Source: Agromyces lapidis (GTDB taxonomy: Bacteria > Actinomycetota > Actinomycetes > Actinomycetales > Microbacteriaceae). Taken from it: a stretch of 64,000 bases of DNA. The stretch lies in NCBI RefSeq assembly GCF_009749405.1, contig NZ_WBIQ01000007.1:248001-312000 (forward strand). Direction: 5' to 3'. Shown piece by piece: positions 9,689 through 19,286 of the stretch (positions within the stretch are counted from its first letter, which is position 1; the number at the start of each line of letters is the position of its first letter). A program made the position numbers and the translations under genes. The notes below the pieces were generated by a model. The model was not told the origin of the DNA, searched no databases, and saw only the letters and a program-made list of their open reading frames with translations.

Positions 9689-11134
9689 ATGACCGACTCT
9701 CTCCCCACTGTCGCCGGAGCCGATGCGGCGAACCCGCAGGTCGAGGCGATCCGTGCGGCCGTCGCCGACGGATTCCCGTCGACGATCGCCGACCTGACCG
9801 ACCTCGTCAAGATCCCCTCGGTGTCCTGGCCCGCATTCGATCCCGCCAACCTCCAGGCGAGCGCCGAGGCCGTCGCCGAGCTCGTTCGCGGCCTCGACGT
9901 CTTCGACCTCGTCGACGTCCGCCGCGCCCCGGTCGCCGGTGCCGAAGGCGACGACGACCCGCAGCTCGGCTCGCCGGCCGTCATCGCCCACCGCGCGGCC
10001 CGCAACGGCCGCCCGACGGTGCTGCTCTACGCGCACCACGACGTGCAGCCGCCCGGACGCGACGAGGACTGGGACTCCTCGCCGTTCGAACCGACGCTCC
10101 GCGGCGACCGTCTCTACGGCCGCGGCGCCGCCGACGACAAGGCCGGGATCATGGCGCACGTCGGCGCGATCCGCGCCCTCACCTCGGTGCTCGGCCACGA
10201 CCTCGACCTGGGCATCGCCCTCTTCATCGAGGGCGAGGAGGAGTACCTCTCGCAGTCGTTCGGCAACTTCCTGCACGCACATCGCGACCTCCTCGCGGCC
10301 GACGCGATCATCGTCGCCGACTCGGGCAATTGGGATCTCGAGACGCCAGCCATCACCGTCGCGCTACGTGGCGCGGTCGCGTTCAACCTCCGCATCGACA
10401 CGCTCGCCCACGCCTCGCACTCGGGCATGTTCGGCGGCGCGGTGCCCGACGCGATGTTCGCTGCGATCCGACTGCTCGACACCCTCTGGGCGGCCGACGG
10501 CTCCGTGGCGGTCGACGGGCTCACCTCGGCCGGGCTCGAGACGCCCGACTACGACGAGGCGCAGCTGCGGGCCGAGACCGGACTGCTCGAGGGCGTCGCC
10601 CCCGTCGGCAACGACACGATCCTCTCGCGCATCTGGTCGCAGCCGGCCATCACGATCACCGGCATCGACGCGCCCGACATCGCGAACGCCTCGAACACCC
10701 TGGTGCCCGGCGTGCGCGTGCGCGTGAGCGCGCGCGTCGCGCCCGGCCAGGACGCCCGCGAGGCCTATGAGGCCATCCGCGCGCACCTCGAGCGCAACGT
10801 GCCTTTCGGCGCGAAGCTCACCTTCGAGGACGTCGACACCGGTCAGCCGTTCCTCGTCGACACGAGCGGATGGGCGGTCGCCGAGACCCGCGGTGCGATG
10901 GAGGACGCCTGGGGCACGGCGCCGGTCGAGATCGGCGTCGGCGGTTCGATCCCGTTCATCGCCGAGCTCGTCGACGAGTTCCCCTCGGCGCAGATCCTCG
11001 TGACCGGCGTCGAGGACCCGGATTCGCGGGCGCACAGCCCGAACGAGTCGCTGCACCTGGGCGTCTTCCAGCGCTCACTGCTCGCCGAGGCGCTCTTCCT
11101 CGCGCGGCTCGACGCGCGCGACGGAGATTCCTGA
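9689..11134 (+). CDS. M20 family dipeptidase
   Basis: The product (481 residues) is a zinc dipeptidase/carboxypeptidase of the M20 family. Visible motifs are YAHHDVQPPG near residue 114 (metal His and Asp), LYGRGAADDKAGIMAH near 143 (bridging Asp) and FIEGEEEYLSQSF near 177 (catalytic Glu and metal Glu). The dimerisation lid and a late SPNESLHLG histidine follow. The length and the insert after the first motif fit the PepV/CNDP-like dipeptidases rather than the smaller DapE enzymes. No signal peptide is seen, so it probably hydrolyses imported or internal dipeptides in the cytoplasm. The start is set by the -10 box TAAGAT just upstream. erpA follows after an 80-base gap with its own promoter-like sequence. 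Confidence 0.92.
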   Translation: MTDSLPTVAGADAANPQVEAIRAAVADGFPSTIADLTDLVKIPSVSWPAFDPANLQASAEAVAELVRGLDVFDLVDVRRAPVAGAEGDDDPQLGSPAVIAHRAARNGRPTVLLYAHHDVQPPGRDEDWDSSPFEPTLRGDRLYGRGAADDKAGIMAHVGAIRALTSVLGHDLDLGIALFIEGEEEYLSQSFGNFLHAHRDLLAADAIIVADSGNWDLETPAITVALRGAVAFNLRIDTLAHASHSGMFGGAVPDAMFAAIRLLDTLWAADGSVAVDGLTSAGLETPDYDEAQLRAETGLLEGVAPVGNDTILSRIWSQPAITITGIDAPDIANASNTLVPGVRVRVSARVAPGQDAREAYEAIRAHLERNVPFGAKLTFEDVDTGQPFLVDTSGWAVAETRGAMEDAWGTAPVEIGVGGSIPFIAELVDEFPSAQILVTGVEDPDSRAHSPNESLHLGVFQRSLLAEALFLARLDARDGDS

Positions 11135-11213
11135 GCGCTCCCTGCCGTCGGCCAGGCTCCGGCGGTTACCATTGGATGAGGATCACGCGTTTCCAGACGC
11201 ATCGAGGAGAGAC

Positions 11214-11564
11214 ATGAGCGACACGATCACCGACACCACGCACGGCGTGAAGCTGAGCGACCCCGCCGCCGACAAGGTGCGCAGCCTGCTGTCGCAGGAG
11301 GGCCGCGACGACCTGCGTCTGCGCGTCGCGGTGCAGCCCGGCGGCTGCTCGGGGCTGATCTACCAGCTGTACTTCGACGAGCGCCTGCTCGACGGCGACG
11401 CAGTCGTCGACTTCGAGGGCGTCGAAGTGGTCGTCGACAAGATGAGCGTGCCCTACCTCGACGGAGCCTCGATCGACTTCGAGGACTCGATCCAGAAGCA
11501 GGGCTTCACGATCGACAACCCCAACGCGCAGGGCAGCTGCGCGTGCGGTGACTCGTTCCACTGA
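11214..11564 (+). CDS. erpA: Iron-sulfur cluster insertion protein ErpA (A-type carrier)
   Basis: This is a 116-residue A-type carrier of the HesB/IscA family that passes Fe-S clusters to target enzymes. The three ligand cysteines are visible: Cys45 in QPGGCSGLIY, and Cys109 and Cys111 in GSCACGDSF. ATG 11214 is preceded by a GAGGAGAG ribosome binding site. A -10-like TACCAT at 11167-11172 could start a transcript with a leader of about 35 bases. A perfect terminator follows, so the gene is probably monocistronic. Nearby respiratory Fe-S proteins such as the Rieske protein are plausible clients, but that is inference. Confidence 0.95.
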   Translation: MSDTITDTTHGVKLSDPAADKVRSLLSQEGRDDLRLRVAVQPGGCSGLIYQLYFDERLLDGDAVVDFEGVEVVVDKMSVPYLDGASIDFEDSIQKQGFTIDNPNAQGSCACGDSFH

Positions 11565-11581
11565 GCCATACGCCATCCCGC

Positions 11582-11620
11582 CGAAAGGAGGCCGCGAAAA
11601 GCGGCCTCCTTTCGTGTTTT
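11582..11620 (+). terminator. Intrinsic terminator of erpA
   Basis: A perfect 14-base stem (11582-11595 with 11601-11614, arm CGAAAGGAGGCCGC) closes a GAAAA loop and is followed by TGTTTT. It is one of the clearest Rho-independent terminators in the window. Confidence 0.92.
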
Positions 11621-11699
11621 CTGCAGATCGAACACGATTTCCGCCGCGCGGCACGCCCGACACCGCCCTCGGATGCACACCTCGGGGGCGGAGTCGGAG

Positions 11700-11757
11700 T
11701 AGGCTAGACAACGATCAATGCGCTTCGCTGTGAAGCGCCTTCGAGTCTCCCGAAAGG
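11700..11757 (+). promoter_or_regulatory. ctaC promoter and leader with a small hairpin
   Basis: A -10-like TAGGCT lies at 11700-11705. The leader then holds a 7-base hairpin (GCGCTTC 11720-11726 with GAAGCGC 11732-11738, loop GCTGT), and the ribosome binding site GAAAGG (11752-11757) stands 6 bases before GTG 11764. No -35 was recognised. Confidence 0.45.
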
Positions 11758-11763
11758 TCACCG

Positions 11764-12666
11764 GTGCGCCACAATCGCCGTCTCCGATGGGCTGCAATCC
11801 CGATCGCAGCGTCACTCAGCCTCGTACTCGCCGGGTGCACGCAGGCTCAGTTGAACGGATTCCTCCCCGGCTTCGTCGAAGGCGAGGCACCGGTCACGAA
11901 CCACACCGAGCGAATCTCGGGCCTGTGGGTCACCTCGTGGATCGTGCTGCTCATCGTCGGCGTCATCACGTGGGGTCTGACGATCTGGGCGGTCATCGCA
12001 TACCGCCGCCGCAAGGGCCAGACCGGCCTTCCGGTGCAGCTGCGCTACAACATGCCGATCGAGGTCTTCTACACGATCGTCCCGCTCATCCTCGTGCTGG
12101 GGTTCTTCGCGTTCACCGCGCGTGACCAGCAGGCGATCGAGCAGCGCTTCGCCGAAGACGAGGTCGAGGTCAAGGTCGAGGTCATCGCCAAGCAGTGGGC
12201 GTGGGACTTCAACTACGTGAACGAAGACGTCTACTCGCCCGGCATCCAGGGCCAGCTCGACGACGAGGGCCCCAAGGGCTCGCTCGTCCAGTCCGAGCTG
12301 CCGACCCTGTACCTGCCCGTCGGCAAGAACGTCGAGATCGAACTCGAATCGCGCGACGTCATCCACTCGTTCTGGGTCGTCGACTTCCTCTACAAGAAAG
12401 ACATGTTCCCGGGCAAGACGAACTACATGTCGTTCGTCCCCGAGCGCGAGGGCACCTACGCCGGCAAGTGCGCCGAGCTCTGCGGCGAGTACCACTCGCT
12501 CATGCTCTTCAACGTCGAGGTCGTCTCGGAGGCCGAGTACGAGGACTACATCGAGTCGCTCCGCGACGCGGGCCAGGAGGGCCAGCTGTCGAGCGAGTTC
12601 GACCGCAATCAGAACCTGCCCGGCACGGGCGCGCCTGAACTGAATGAGGAGCACGAAGCCGAATGA
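11764..12666 (+). CDS. ctaC: Cytochrome c oxidase subunit II
   Basis: This is the 300-residue CuA subunit of the aa3 oxidase, which accepts electrons from the bc1-complex cytochrome c. A lipoprotein signal ends at the lipobox VLAGC (Cys25), so the mature protein should be lipid-anchored outside. Two transmembrane helices follow (about 55-75 and 100-116), then the cupredoxin domain. The CuA ligands are His201 (DVIHSFW) and Cys236, Cys240, His244 and Met247 in [20 protein letters not shown] near 144 is the conserved electron-entry patch. The gene overlaps ctaD by ATGA. The GTG start has a GAAAGG ribosome binding site. Confidence 0.97.
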   Translation: MRHNRRLRWAAIPIAASLSLVLAGCTQAQLNGFLPGFVEGEAPVTNHTERISGLWVTSWIVLLIVGVITWGLTIWAVIAYRRRKGQTGLPVQLRYNMPIEVFYTIVPLILVLGFFAFTARDQQAIEQRFAEDEVEVKVEVIAKQWAWDFNYVNEDVYSPGIQGQLDDEGPKGSLVQSELPTLYLPVGKNVEIELESRDVIHSFWVVDFLYKKDMFPGKTNYMSFVPEREGTYAGKCAELCGEYHSLMLFNVEVVSEAEYEDYIESLRDAGQEGQLSSEFDRNQNLPGTGAPELNEEHEAE

Positions 12667-14399
12667 GCACCACGACCGCACCGGCTCGACCTCAGTCGAG
12701 CAGCCTGCCGTTCGGCGCCTCGAAGGTCGAACGCAAGGGCAACATCCTCGTGAAGTGGATCACGTCCACCGACCACAAGGTCATCGGGTACATGTACCTG
12801 ATCACCGCGTTCATCTACTTCTGCATCGGCGGCGTGATGGCGCTGATCATCCGCGCCCAGCTGTTCGAGCCCGGCCTCGAGCTGATCCAGACCCGTGAGC
12901 AGTACAACCAGCTGTTCACCATGCACGGCACGATCATGCTGCTGATGTTCGCGACCCCGCTGTTCGCGGGCTTCGCGAACGTACTGATGCCGCTGCAGAT
13001 CGGTGCGCCCGACGTCGCGTTCCCGCGTCTGAACGCCTTCGCGTACTGGCTCTTCAACTTCGGTTCGCTCATGGCGGTCGCCGGCTTCTTCACCCCGCAG
13101 GGTGCCGCCTCGTTCGGATGGTTCGCATACCAGCCGCTCGCATCGACGACGTTCTCGCCGGGTGTCGGCGGCAACCTCTGGATGATCGGTCTCGGTCTCT
13201 CGGGCTTCGGCACCATCCTCGGTGCGGTGAACTTCATCACCACGATCATCACGATGCGCGCCCCCGGCATGACCATGTTCCGCATGCCGATCTTCACGTG
13301 GAACACGCTCGTCACCTCGATCCTCGTGCTGATGGCGTTCCCGGTCCTGGCCGCCGCGATGCTCGCGGCCGCCGCCGACCGCGTGTTCGGTGCCCACATC
13401 TACGACCCCGCGAACGGCGGCGTCATCCTGTGGCAGCACCTGTTCTGGTTCTTCGGCCACCCCGAGGTCTACATCATCGCGCTGCCGTTCTTCGGCATCG
13501 TCTCCGAGATCTTCCCGGTCTTCAGCCGCAAGCCGATCTTCGGTTACAAGACGCTGATCTACGCGACGATCGCGATCGCGGCCCTGTCGGTCACCGTGTG
13601 GGCCCACCACATGTACGTCACCGGCTCGGTGCTGCTGCCGTTCTTCGCCCTCATGACGATGCTCATCGCGGTCCCGACCGGTGTGAAGATCTTCAACTGG
13701 GTCGGCACGATGTGGCGCGGATCGATCACCTTCGAGACGCCGCTGATCTGGTCGCTCGGCTTCCTCATCACCTTCGTCTTCGGTGGTCTCACCGGTGTCA
13801 TCCTGGCGTCGCCGCCGCTCGACTTCCACGTCTCCGACACCTACTTCGTCGTCGCCCACTTCCACTACGTGGTGTTCGGTACCGTCGTGTTCGCGATGTT
13901 CGCCGGCTTCTACTTCTGGTGGCCGAAGTGGACCGGCAAGATGCTCAACGAGACGCTCGGCAAGTGGCACTTCTGGCTGCTCTTCATCGGCTTCCACACG
14001 ACCTTCCTCGTCCAGCACTGGCTGGGTGTCGTGGCCATGCCCCGCCGGTACTACTCGTACCTGCCCGAAGACAACATCACCTGGATGAACCAGCTGTCGA
14101 CGATCGGCGCGGGAATCCTCGCCGTCTCGATGATCCCGTTCTTCCTCAACGTCTACATCACGGCTCGTCGTGCGCCCAAGGTCACGGTCAACGACCCGTG
14201 GGGCTACGGCGGCTCGCTCGAGTGGGCGACCAGCTGCCCGCCGCCGCGGCACAACTTCACGTCGATCCCGCGCATCCGCTCGGAGCGTCCCGCGTTCGAC
14301 CTGAACCACCCCGAGGCCGGCATCCCGGTCGGCATCGGACCCGCGAAGGACGCCCCTGAGGCACCGACGTACGACGCCGCCACGGAGGAGATCAAGTAA
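12663..14399 (+). CDS. ctaD: Cytochrome c oxidase subunit I
   Basis: This is the 578-residue catalytic subunit with twelve hydrophobic helices. The heme a ligand segment is [12 protein letters not shown] near residue 80. The heme a3-CuB region has [13 protein letters not shown] near 260 (CuB histidine cross-linked to Tyr), AHHMYVTG near 311, and [10 protein letters not shown] near 397 with the heme ligands. The D-channel NxxxxxD segment and the K-channel lysine region look present. The length is normal for actinobacterial CtaD. The start overlaps the ctaC stop (ATGA) and the stop overlaps the ctaF start (TAATG), giving a tightly coupled ctaC-ctaD-ctaF unit. ctaE lies 6 kb away on the other strand with qcrCAB. 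Confidence 0.98.
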   Translation: MSTTTAPARPQSSSLPFGASKVERKGNILVKWITSTDHKVIGYMYLITAFIYFCIGGVMALIIRAQLFEPGLELIQTREQYNQLFTMHGTIMLLMFATPLFAGFANVLMPLQIGAPDVAFPRLNAFAYWLFNFGSLMAVAGFFTPQGAASFGWFAYQPLASTTFSPGVGGNLWMIGLGLSGFGTILGAVNFITTIITMRAPGMTMFRMPIFTWNTLVTSILVLMAFPVLAAAMLAAAADRVFGAHIYDPANGGVILWQHLFWFFGHPEVYIIALPFFGIVSEIFPVFSRKPIFGYKTLIYATIAIAALSVTVWAHHMYVTGSVLLPFFALMTMLIAVPTGVKIFNWVGTMWRGSITFETPLIWSLGFLITFVFGGLTGVILASPPLDFHVSDTYFVVAHFHYVVFGTVVFAMFAGFYFWWPKWTGKMLNETLGKWHFWLLFIGFHTTFLVQHWLGVVAMPRRYYSYLPEDNITWMNQLSTIGAGILAVSMIPFFLNVYITARRAPKVTVNDPWGYGGSLEWATSCPPPRHNFTSIPRIRSERPAFDLNHPEAGIPVGIGPAKDAPEAPTYDAATEEIK

Positions 14400-14830
14400 T
14401 GCGCGCCAACGTCATCCTGTTCTGGATCCTGACGGTCTTCTTCGTGATCATGGCCGGCGTCTACGTGGCGTGGAGCTGGGTCGACAACGCCTCGCACGGG
14501 CTCAACCACCCCGAGTGGGCAGGCACCGTCACGATCAGCCTCAGCGCCATCCTCTCCGGGTTCATCGCGTTCTACCTCGGACGGGTGCACAAGGCCCAGG
14601 GCGCCGAACTGCCCGAAGACCGCCTCGACGCCAACATCGACGACGGTGACGCCGAGCTCGGCTTCTTCAGCCCGTGGAGCTGGTGGCCGATCATGCTCGC
14701 CGGCGCAGCCGCGCTCCTGTTCCTCGGCCTCGCGGTCGGATTCTGGATCTCGTTCATCGCGGTCGGCATCGGACTCATCAGCCTCGTCGGCTGGGTCTAC
14801 GAGTACTACCGCGGCAACTTCGCGCGCTGA
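14399..14830 (+). CDS. ctaF: Actinobacterial cytochrome c oxidase subunit IV
   Basis: This 143-residue protein is the small fourth subunit found in actinobacterial aa3 oxidases. Four hydrophobic helices are seen (about residues 3-24, 37-56, 96-113 and 114-130), with an acidic loop LPEDRLDANIDDGDAEL between helices two and three and a conserved GFFSPWSWWPI before the last pair. It has no cofactor site and helps assemble or stabilise the bc1-aa3 supercomplex. It is translated by coupling with ctaD (TAATG overlap) and is followed by a strong terminator, which closes the operon. Confidence 0.95.
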   Translation: MRANVILFWILTVFFVIMAGVYVAWSWVDNASHGLNHPEWAGTVTISLSAILSGFIAFYLGRVHKAQGAELPEDRLDANIDDGDAELGFFSPWSWWPIMLAGAAALLFLGLAVGFWISFIAVGIGLISLVGWVYEYYRGNFAR

Positions 14831-14843
14831 CCTCTCGAACGCC

Positions 14844-14880
14844 CGAAGCCCTCGACACCACTGCGGTGTCGAGGGCTTCG
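14844..14880. terminator. Bidirectional terminator after ctaF
   Basis: A perfect 16-base stem (14844-14859 with 14865-14880) closes an ACTGC loop. It separates the ctaCDF operon from the convergent methyltransferase gene. No long T-run follows on the plus strand. Confidence 0.85.
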
Positions 14881-14901
14881 TCGTCTGCGCGAGCGCGCCG
14901 G

Positions 14902-15594
14902 TCAGCGTCGCGCGCCGACGATGCACCACGCACGATCGTGACGCCGATAGTCCGCCTGCAGCCCGTGGGCCGCGACGACCGAGACCATGGCCTCGGGGGA
15001 GTGGACGAATCCGCGGTAGCTCCGCCCGACGAGCCACATCATCAGATTCACCGATGCGGCACCGGTTCGGCTGATGAGATTCCTCGGCGGATGGCTGAAG
15101 ACGAGCGCCGAGGTCGCACGGTCGGCCGCTGCGGAGAGCAGCCGTTCGGCGTCGGGGTAGCAGCAGACCACACGATGCAGCACGACGATGTCGGCAGAGC
15201 CGACCGCGTTCGGGCGCTCGGCGAGATCCACTCCGACCGTTCTGGTCATGCGATCGATCACACCCGCTTCGGACGCGAGTCGGTTCGCGGTCTCCTCATA
15301 GGCGGCGGACAACTCGAGATTGACCGTGCTCGATGCGCCGCGTTCGAGCAACGCCAGCTGCAGCTCGCCGACGCCGCCGCCGATCTCGAGGATCCGCGCG
15401 CCGTCGATGCCGACCTCGTCGACGAGGTAGTCGACGATCCGCTGTTCCGGCAGCGTCAGGCCCCGCTTGGTGTACTGCCGCGCGACACGATGGGCGAACC
15501 GCTCGTCGAAGACGGCGTCGTAGCGCTCGTTGCCGCCGGCCCCGGTCTCCCTGTGAGCACGGCCGTCGTCACCGGCGCTGCAGCAGTCGTCCAC
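14902..15594 (-). CDS. Class I SAM-dependent methyltransferase
   Basis: The 230-residue product has a Rossmann methyltransferase core. Motif I is ILEIGGGVGELQLALLERG near residue 68, the motif II acid is the Glu in NLELSAAY near 92, and ADIVVLHRVVCCYPD near 133 is the motif IV segment. The N-terminal 20 residues are Cys- and Gly-rich (MDDCCSAGDD) and may be untranslated. A start at a later codon before ERYDAVFDERFA is possible. The substrate cannot be told, and a small-molecule target is more likely than RNA because no RNA-binding domain is seen. It lies downstream of rlmA on the same strand with a 54-base gap, between the two respiratory gene groups. Confidence 0.82.
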   Translation of the reverse strand: MDDCCSAGDDGRAHRETGAGGNERYDAVFDERFAHRVARQYTKRGLTLPEQRIVDYLVDEVGIDGARILEIGGGVGELQLALLERGASSTVNLELSAAYEETANRLASEAGVIDRMTRTVGVDLAERPNAVGSADIVVLHRVVCCYPDAERLLSAAADRATSALVFSHPPRNLISRTGAASVNLMMWLVGRSYRGFVHSPEAMVSVVAAHGLQADYRRHDRAWCIVGARR

Positions 15595-15648
15595 GCAGTC
15601 AGTATGGAACCGCGAACCTGGTTTCGCACGCCACCCGTGCCAGTCGTC

Positions 15649-16536
15649 TCAGGTGTGCGCGGCCAGAGTGAAGTGAAGGAGTTCGATCGAGACCGTGACG
15701 GACTCGATGGCGTCGGACTTCGCGCGCCCGCCTGCGGCGTCTTGGGCGAGTGCCGCGGCGTGGTGCGCAGACGGCCCCATCTCGGCGAGCAGCAGTCTCG
15801 TCGTCGCATCAGAATCGAGGGCGTACTCGACCGGGGCGTTCGAGCTCAACGCGAAGCCGGCCTCTGCGAGCTGCTCGATCAGACGTGAGGATTTGCCGCC
15901 GGGGATGTCGAGCATGAGGCCGTCGCGGCGCAGTTCCATCAGGTGCCGCTCGGTGGGCACGACGGTGAGCAGGTTTCCGCCAGGGACGAGTACACGCGCG
16001 AACTCCTCGAGGTTGCGCGGTGCGAACACGTTGAGGATGACGTCGACGCGGCCGGTGCGGATCGGGAGCGGACGCCAGATGTCGAGCACCACTCCGGTCG
16101 CGGCGGGGAGCCCGCGCAGGCTCGCGCGGACCGCGTCGGGGGAGCGGTCGGCGAGCAGGAACTCGAGTTCGGGCAGGGCACGAGCGAGTTCCGACGAGTA
16201 GTGCCCGGTGCCGCACCCGAGGTCGGCGACGCGCAGCCCGGATCCGGGGCGACCGGCGGGGTTCGCCTGCGTCGCATCGGGAATCGAGCGGACGGCGTCG
16301 ACGAGGGCAGTGGAGATCGGGGCGTACGCACCGCTGCCGAGCAGATCGGCGCGGGCGCGCAGCATCGCTGGATCGTCGCCCACTGTGCGCGGCGCCTTCG
16401 GAGGGAGCAGCGTGAGGAAACCGTGCTTCGACCGGTCGAATCGATGGCCCGTCGCGCACCCGAACGTGCGGTCGTCGACGGGGGAGAGGTCGAGGAAACA
16501 GTTCGGGCACCGAAGCCAAGTCGAGTCGATCGACAT
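15649..16536 (-). CDS. rlmA: 23S rRNA (guanine-N1)-methyltransferase, RlmA/TlrB type
   Basis: The 295-residue product combines an N-terminal zinc site and a SAM-binding domain, the layout of RlmA (G745) and TlrB/RlmA-II (G748) methyltransferases. The zinc ligands are Cys10, Cys13, Cys27 and His31 (CPNC and CATGH). DRSKHGFLTLL follows and is typical of the family. Motif I is VADLGCGTGHYSSEL near residue 103, then DIWRPLPIRTGRVDVILNVFAPRN near 150. Members methylate a guanine near the peptide exit tunnel, and the G748 type can give tylosin resistance. Which guanine this one uses cannot be told here. It is 32 bases downstream of qcrB on the same strand, with no terminator between, so read-through is likely. 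Confidence 0.85.
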   Translation of the reverse strand: MSIDSTWLRCPNCFLDLSPVDDRTFGCATGHRFDRSKHGFLTLLPPKAPRTVGDDPAMLRARADLLGSGAYAPISTALVDAVRSIPDATQANPAGRPGSGLRVADLGCGTGHYSSELARALPELEFLLADRSPDAVRASLRGLPAATGVVLDIWRPLPIRTGRVDVILNVFAPRNLEEFARVLVPGGNLLTVVPTERHLMELRRDGLMLDIPGGKSSRLIEQLAEAGFALSSNAPVEYALDSDATTRLLLAEMGPSAHHAAALAQDAAGGRAKSDAIESVTVSIELLHFTLAAHT

Positions 16537-16568
16537 GGTTCGGTGCCCGGAACTGTCAGACGAGTGCG

Positions 16569-18176
16569 TCAGTGGTGGCCGTCGTGGCCGGCTTCGAGCT
16601 CGCCCTTCGAGACCGGTGCGATGCGGTCCTCGAAGAACCAGCGCGAGAACGAGGCGCGGATCCGCTGTCCGACCGTGATCTTGCCACGGGCGTTCGGACG
16701 GATCATGAGCGGCTCGTAGCTCTCGAAGCTCACCAGACGCCAGCGCTCGTACTCGTCGAGCGGCTGGTGCACCTCGATGAACTCACCACCGGGGAGCTTG
16801 ACGATGCGACCCGACTCGTAGCCGTGCAGCACGATCTCGCGGTCCTTCTTCTGCAGGGCGATGCAGACGCGCTTCGTGATGAAGTACGCGATGAACGGCC
16901 CGATGATGACCGTGGCCTGGAGCGCGTGGATCACGCCCTCCATGGTCAGCCAGAAGTGGGTTGCGAGGATGTCGGAGCTCGCTGCGGCCCAGAGGCCGGC
17001 GTAGAACGTGACACCGGCGGCGCCGATGGCGGTGCGGGTCGGGGCGTTGCGGGGACGATCGGCGATGTGGTGCTCGCGCTTGTCGCCCTTCACCCAGGCC
17101 TCGATGAACGGGTAGATGAGCACCGTGACGATGAATCCACCGAGCACGATGAGCGGCACGAGGATGTTGAACGACCAGGTGCGGTCGAGCCACACGAACT
17201 CCCAGCCCGGCGGGATGAGACGCAGGGCGCCGTCGGCGAAGCCGATGTACCAGTCGGGCTGCGTACCGGCCGAGACGGGTGACGGGTCGTACGGGCCGTA
17301 GTTCCAGATCGGGTTGATCGTGAACATCGAAGCGATGAGCGCGAGCACGCCGAAGACGATGAAGAAGAACCCGCCGGCCTTGGCCGCGTAGATCGGGAGG
17401 ATGGGCGGGCCGACGGCGTTCTGCTGGGTCTTGCCCGGGCCTGCGTACTGGGTGTGCTTGTGCACGACGACGAACACGAGGTGGAGCGCCACGAGCGCGA
17501 CCACGAGCGCCGGGAGGAGCAGGATGTGCAGGGTGTAGAGACGACCGACGATCTGCGTACCGGGGAACTCACCGCCGAAGAGGAGGAACGAGGTCCAGGT
17601 GCCGATCAGCGGGATGCCCTTGACCATGCCGTCGATGATGCGGAGGCCGTTGCCCGAGAGCAGGTCGTCGGGGAGCGAGTAGCCCGTGAAGCCCTCGGCC
17701 ATCGCGAGGATGAAGAGGATGAAGCCGATCACCCAGTTCAGCTCGCGCGGCTTGCGGAACGCACCGGTGAAGAAGATGCGCAGCATGTGCAGGCCGATGG
17801 CGGCCACGAACAGCAGCGCGCCCCAGTGGTGCATCTGACGGACGAAGAGACCTCCGCGGATGTCGAAGGAGATGTCGAGCGTCGAGGCCATCGCCACCGA
17901 CATCTCGACGCCCTTGAGCGGCACGTAGGAGCCGTCGTAGTGGACCTCTGCCATCGACGCCTGGAAGAAGAACGTCAGGAAGGTACCCGAGATGAGCACC
18001 ACGACGAAGGCGAAGAGGGCGACCTCACCGAGGAGGAAGGACCAGTGGTCGGGGAACGCCTTGCGACCGAGCTCCTTGACGAAGCCGGCGACACTCGTCC
18101 GTTCGTTGACGTAGACGGAGGCTGCCGCGGTGAACGACCGCTTCTGCGGCGCTGTGGCGGACGGTGCGGTGCTCAA
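16569..18176 (-). CDS. qcrB: Cytochrome bc1 complex cytochrome b subunit
   Basis: The 535-residue product is the menaquinol-oxidising cytochrome b. The heme histidine pairs are visible in MHHWGALLFVAAIGLHMLR and HILLLPALVVALVALHLVFVVVHKH. The Qo-site region carries PPILPIYAAK and, in place of the mitochondrial PEWY, PDWYIGFADG. As in other actinobacteria, there is an extended C-terminal part after the eight core helices, ending in a histidine-rich tail (GHDGHH). It is the last gene of ctaE-qcrC-qcrA-qcrB, and its start overlaps the qcrA stop by 4 bases. The product joins CtaCDEF in the actinobacterial bc1-aa3 supercomplex. Confidence 0.97.
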   Translation of the reverse strand: MSTAPSATAPQKRSFTAAASVYVNERTSVAGFVKELGRKAFPDHWSFLLGEVALFAFVVVLISGTFLTFFFQASMAEVHYDGSYVPLKGVEMSVAMASTLDISFDIRGGLFVRQMHHWGALLFVAAIGLHMLRIFFTGAFRKPRELNWVIGFILFILAMAEGFTGYSLPDDLLSGNGLRIIDGMVKGIPLIGTWTSFLLFGGEFPGTQIVGRLYTLHILLLPALVVALVALHLVFVVVHKHTQYAGPGKTQQNAVGPPILPIYAAKAGGFFFIVFGVLALIASMFTINPIWNYGPYDPSPVSAGTQPDWYIGFADGALRLIPPGWEFVWLDRTWSFNILVPLIVLGGFIVTVLIYPFIEAWVKGDKREHHIADRPRNAPTRTAIGAAGVTFYAGLWAAASSDILATHFWLTMEGVIHALQATVIIGPFIAYFITKRVCIALQKKDREIVLHGYESGRIVKLPGGEFIEVHQPLDEYERWRLVSFESYEPLMIRPNARGKITVGQRIRASFSRWFFEDRIAPVSKGELEAGHDGHH

Positions 18177-19249
18177 TGGCGCTCCCAGAAGCTCGGGCCG
18201 ACGGGTTCGGTGAAGTCGCTCTGCGCGATGAGGTAGCCCTCATCGTCGACGGCGATCGGCAGCTGCGGCAGGGGCCGCTTGGCCGGGCCGAAGATGACCT
18301 CGCAGTGGTTCGCCACATCGAACTGCGACTGGTGGCAGGGGCAGAGCAGGTGGTGCGTGTGCTGCTCGTACAGGGCGACCGGGCAGCCGACGTGGGTGCA
18401 GATCTTGGAGTAGGCGACGATTCCCTCGTACGACCAGCTCTCGCGCTCGGGAAGCTCGTTGAGCTCCTCGGGGTTCAGGCGCATGAGCAGCACTGCCGCC
18501 TTGGCCTTCTCTTCGAGCTTGCCGTGCTCGAGCTCGGTGAGGCCCTCGGGGATGACGTGGAACGCGCTGCCGATGGTGACGTCGGCGGCCTTGATCGGCG
18601 TGCCCGAGGGGTCGAGCGCGAGGCGCGTGCCCTTCTTCCACATGGTGTGGCTGAGCAGCTCGACGGGGATCTGGTCTTGCGGGGCGAACCCGCGGAACAG
18701 AACGACGGCCGGGAGCGGGAAGACCAGCAGGGCACCGATGAGGCTGTTGCGGATCGCTGCACGACGGGTGAAGCCCGACTCGCGGTCGGCGTCGGCGAAG
18801 ACTTGCGCGGCCGCCGCCTGCGTCTCGGGGGAGCCGCCGATCGGGTGGCGCTCGTCGGCGAGCTCGACGTCGGTCATGATCGCCTTCGCCCAGTGCACTG
18901 CGCCGAAGCCGATGCCGAACAGCGCGAGCGTCGCACCGAGGCCGATGAACATGTTGTTCAGTCGCACGTCGCCGACGTTGTTCGACTCCATCGGGAACAG
19001 CATGTAGGCGGCGATGGCCCAGACGCTGCCGAGGATCGACAGGTAGAAGAGCGTGTAGACGGTGCGCTGCGCACGCTTCTCGCGCTTCGGGTCTTCGTCG
19101 GTGACGCGGGGCCGGTGCGGCGGGAATCCGGGGTTCTCGAACGCGTCAGCGGCGATGACCGCGGTACCCGGCGAGACGGCTGAATCGTGCGCGGCGTGCG
19201 ACGAGTCGGCAGCGGCGATCTCCGCGCTGCTGTGGTCGTCCTGTGCCAT
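18173..19249 (-). CDS. qcrA: Cytochrome bc1 complex Rieske iron-sulfur subunit
   Basis: The 358-residue product has an N-terminal extension with three hydrophobic helices (near residues 68-84, 100-121 and 166-186), the actinobacterial form of QcrA. The Rieske fold follows. The 2Fe-2S ligands are in CTHVGCPVALYEQ and LCPCHQSQFD, each giving one Cys and one His, with the disulfide cysteines also present. The first 30 residues are acidic and His-rich and not conserved. It is positioned between qcrC (38-base gap) and qcrB (ATGA overlap). The cluster accepts an electron from menaquinol and passes it to the QcrC hemes. Confidence 0.97.
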   Translation of the reverse strand: MAQDDHSSAEIAAADSSHAAHDSAVSPGTAVIAADAFENPGFPPHRPRVTDEDPKREKRAQRTVYTLFYLSILGSVWAIAAYMLFPMESNNVGDVRLNNMFIGLGATLALFGIGFGAVHWAKAIMTDVELADERHPIGGSPETQAAAAQVFADADRESGFTRRAAIRNSLIGALLVFPLPAVVLFRGFAPQDQIPVELLSHTMWKKGTRLALDPSGTPIKAADVTIGSAFHVIPEGLTELEHGKLEEKAKAAVLLMRLNPEELNELPERESWSYEGIVAYSKICTHVGCPVALYEQHTHHLLCPCHQSQFDVANHCEVIFGPAKRPLPQLPIAVDDEGYLIAQSDFTEPVGPSFWERH

Positions 19250-19286
19250 GGTTCTCCTTCGTAGCTTCTTCAGTGCCGGGCGTGCG

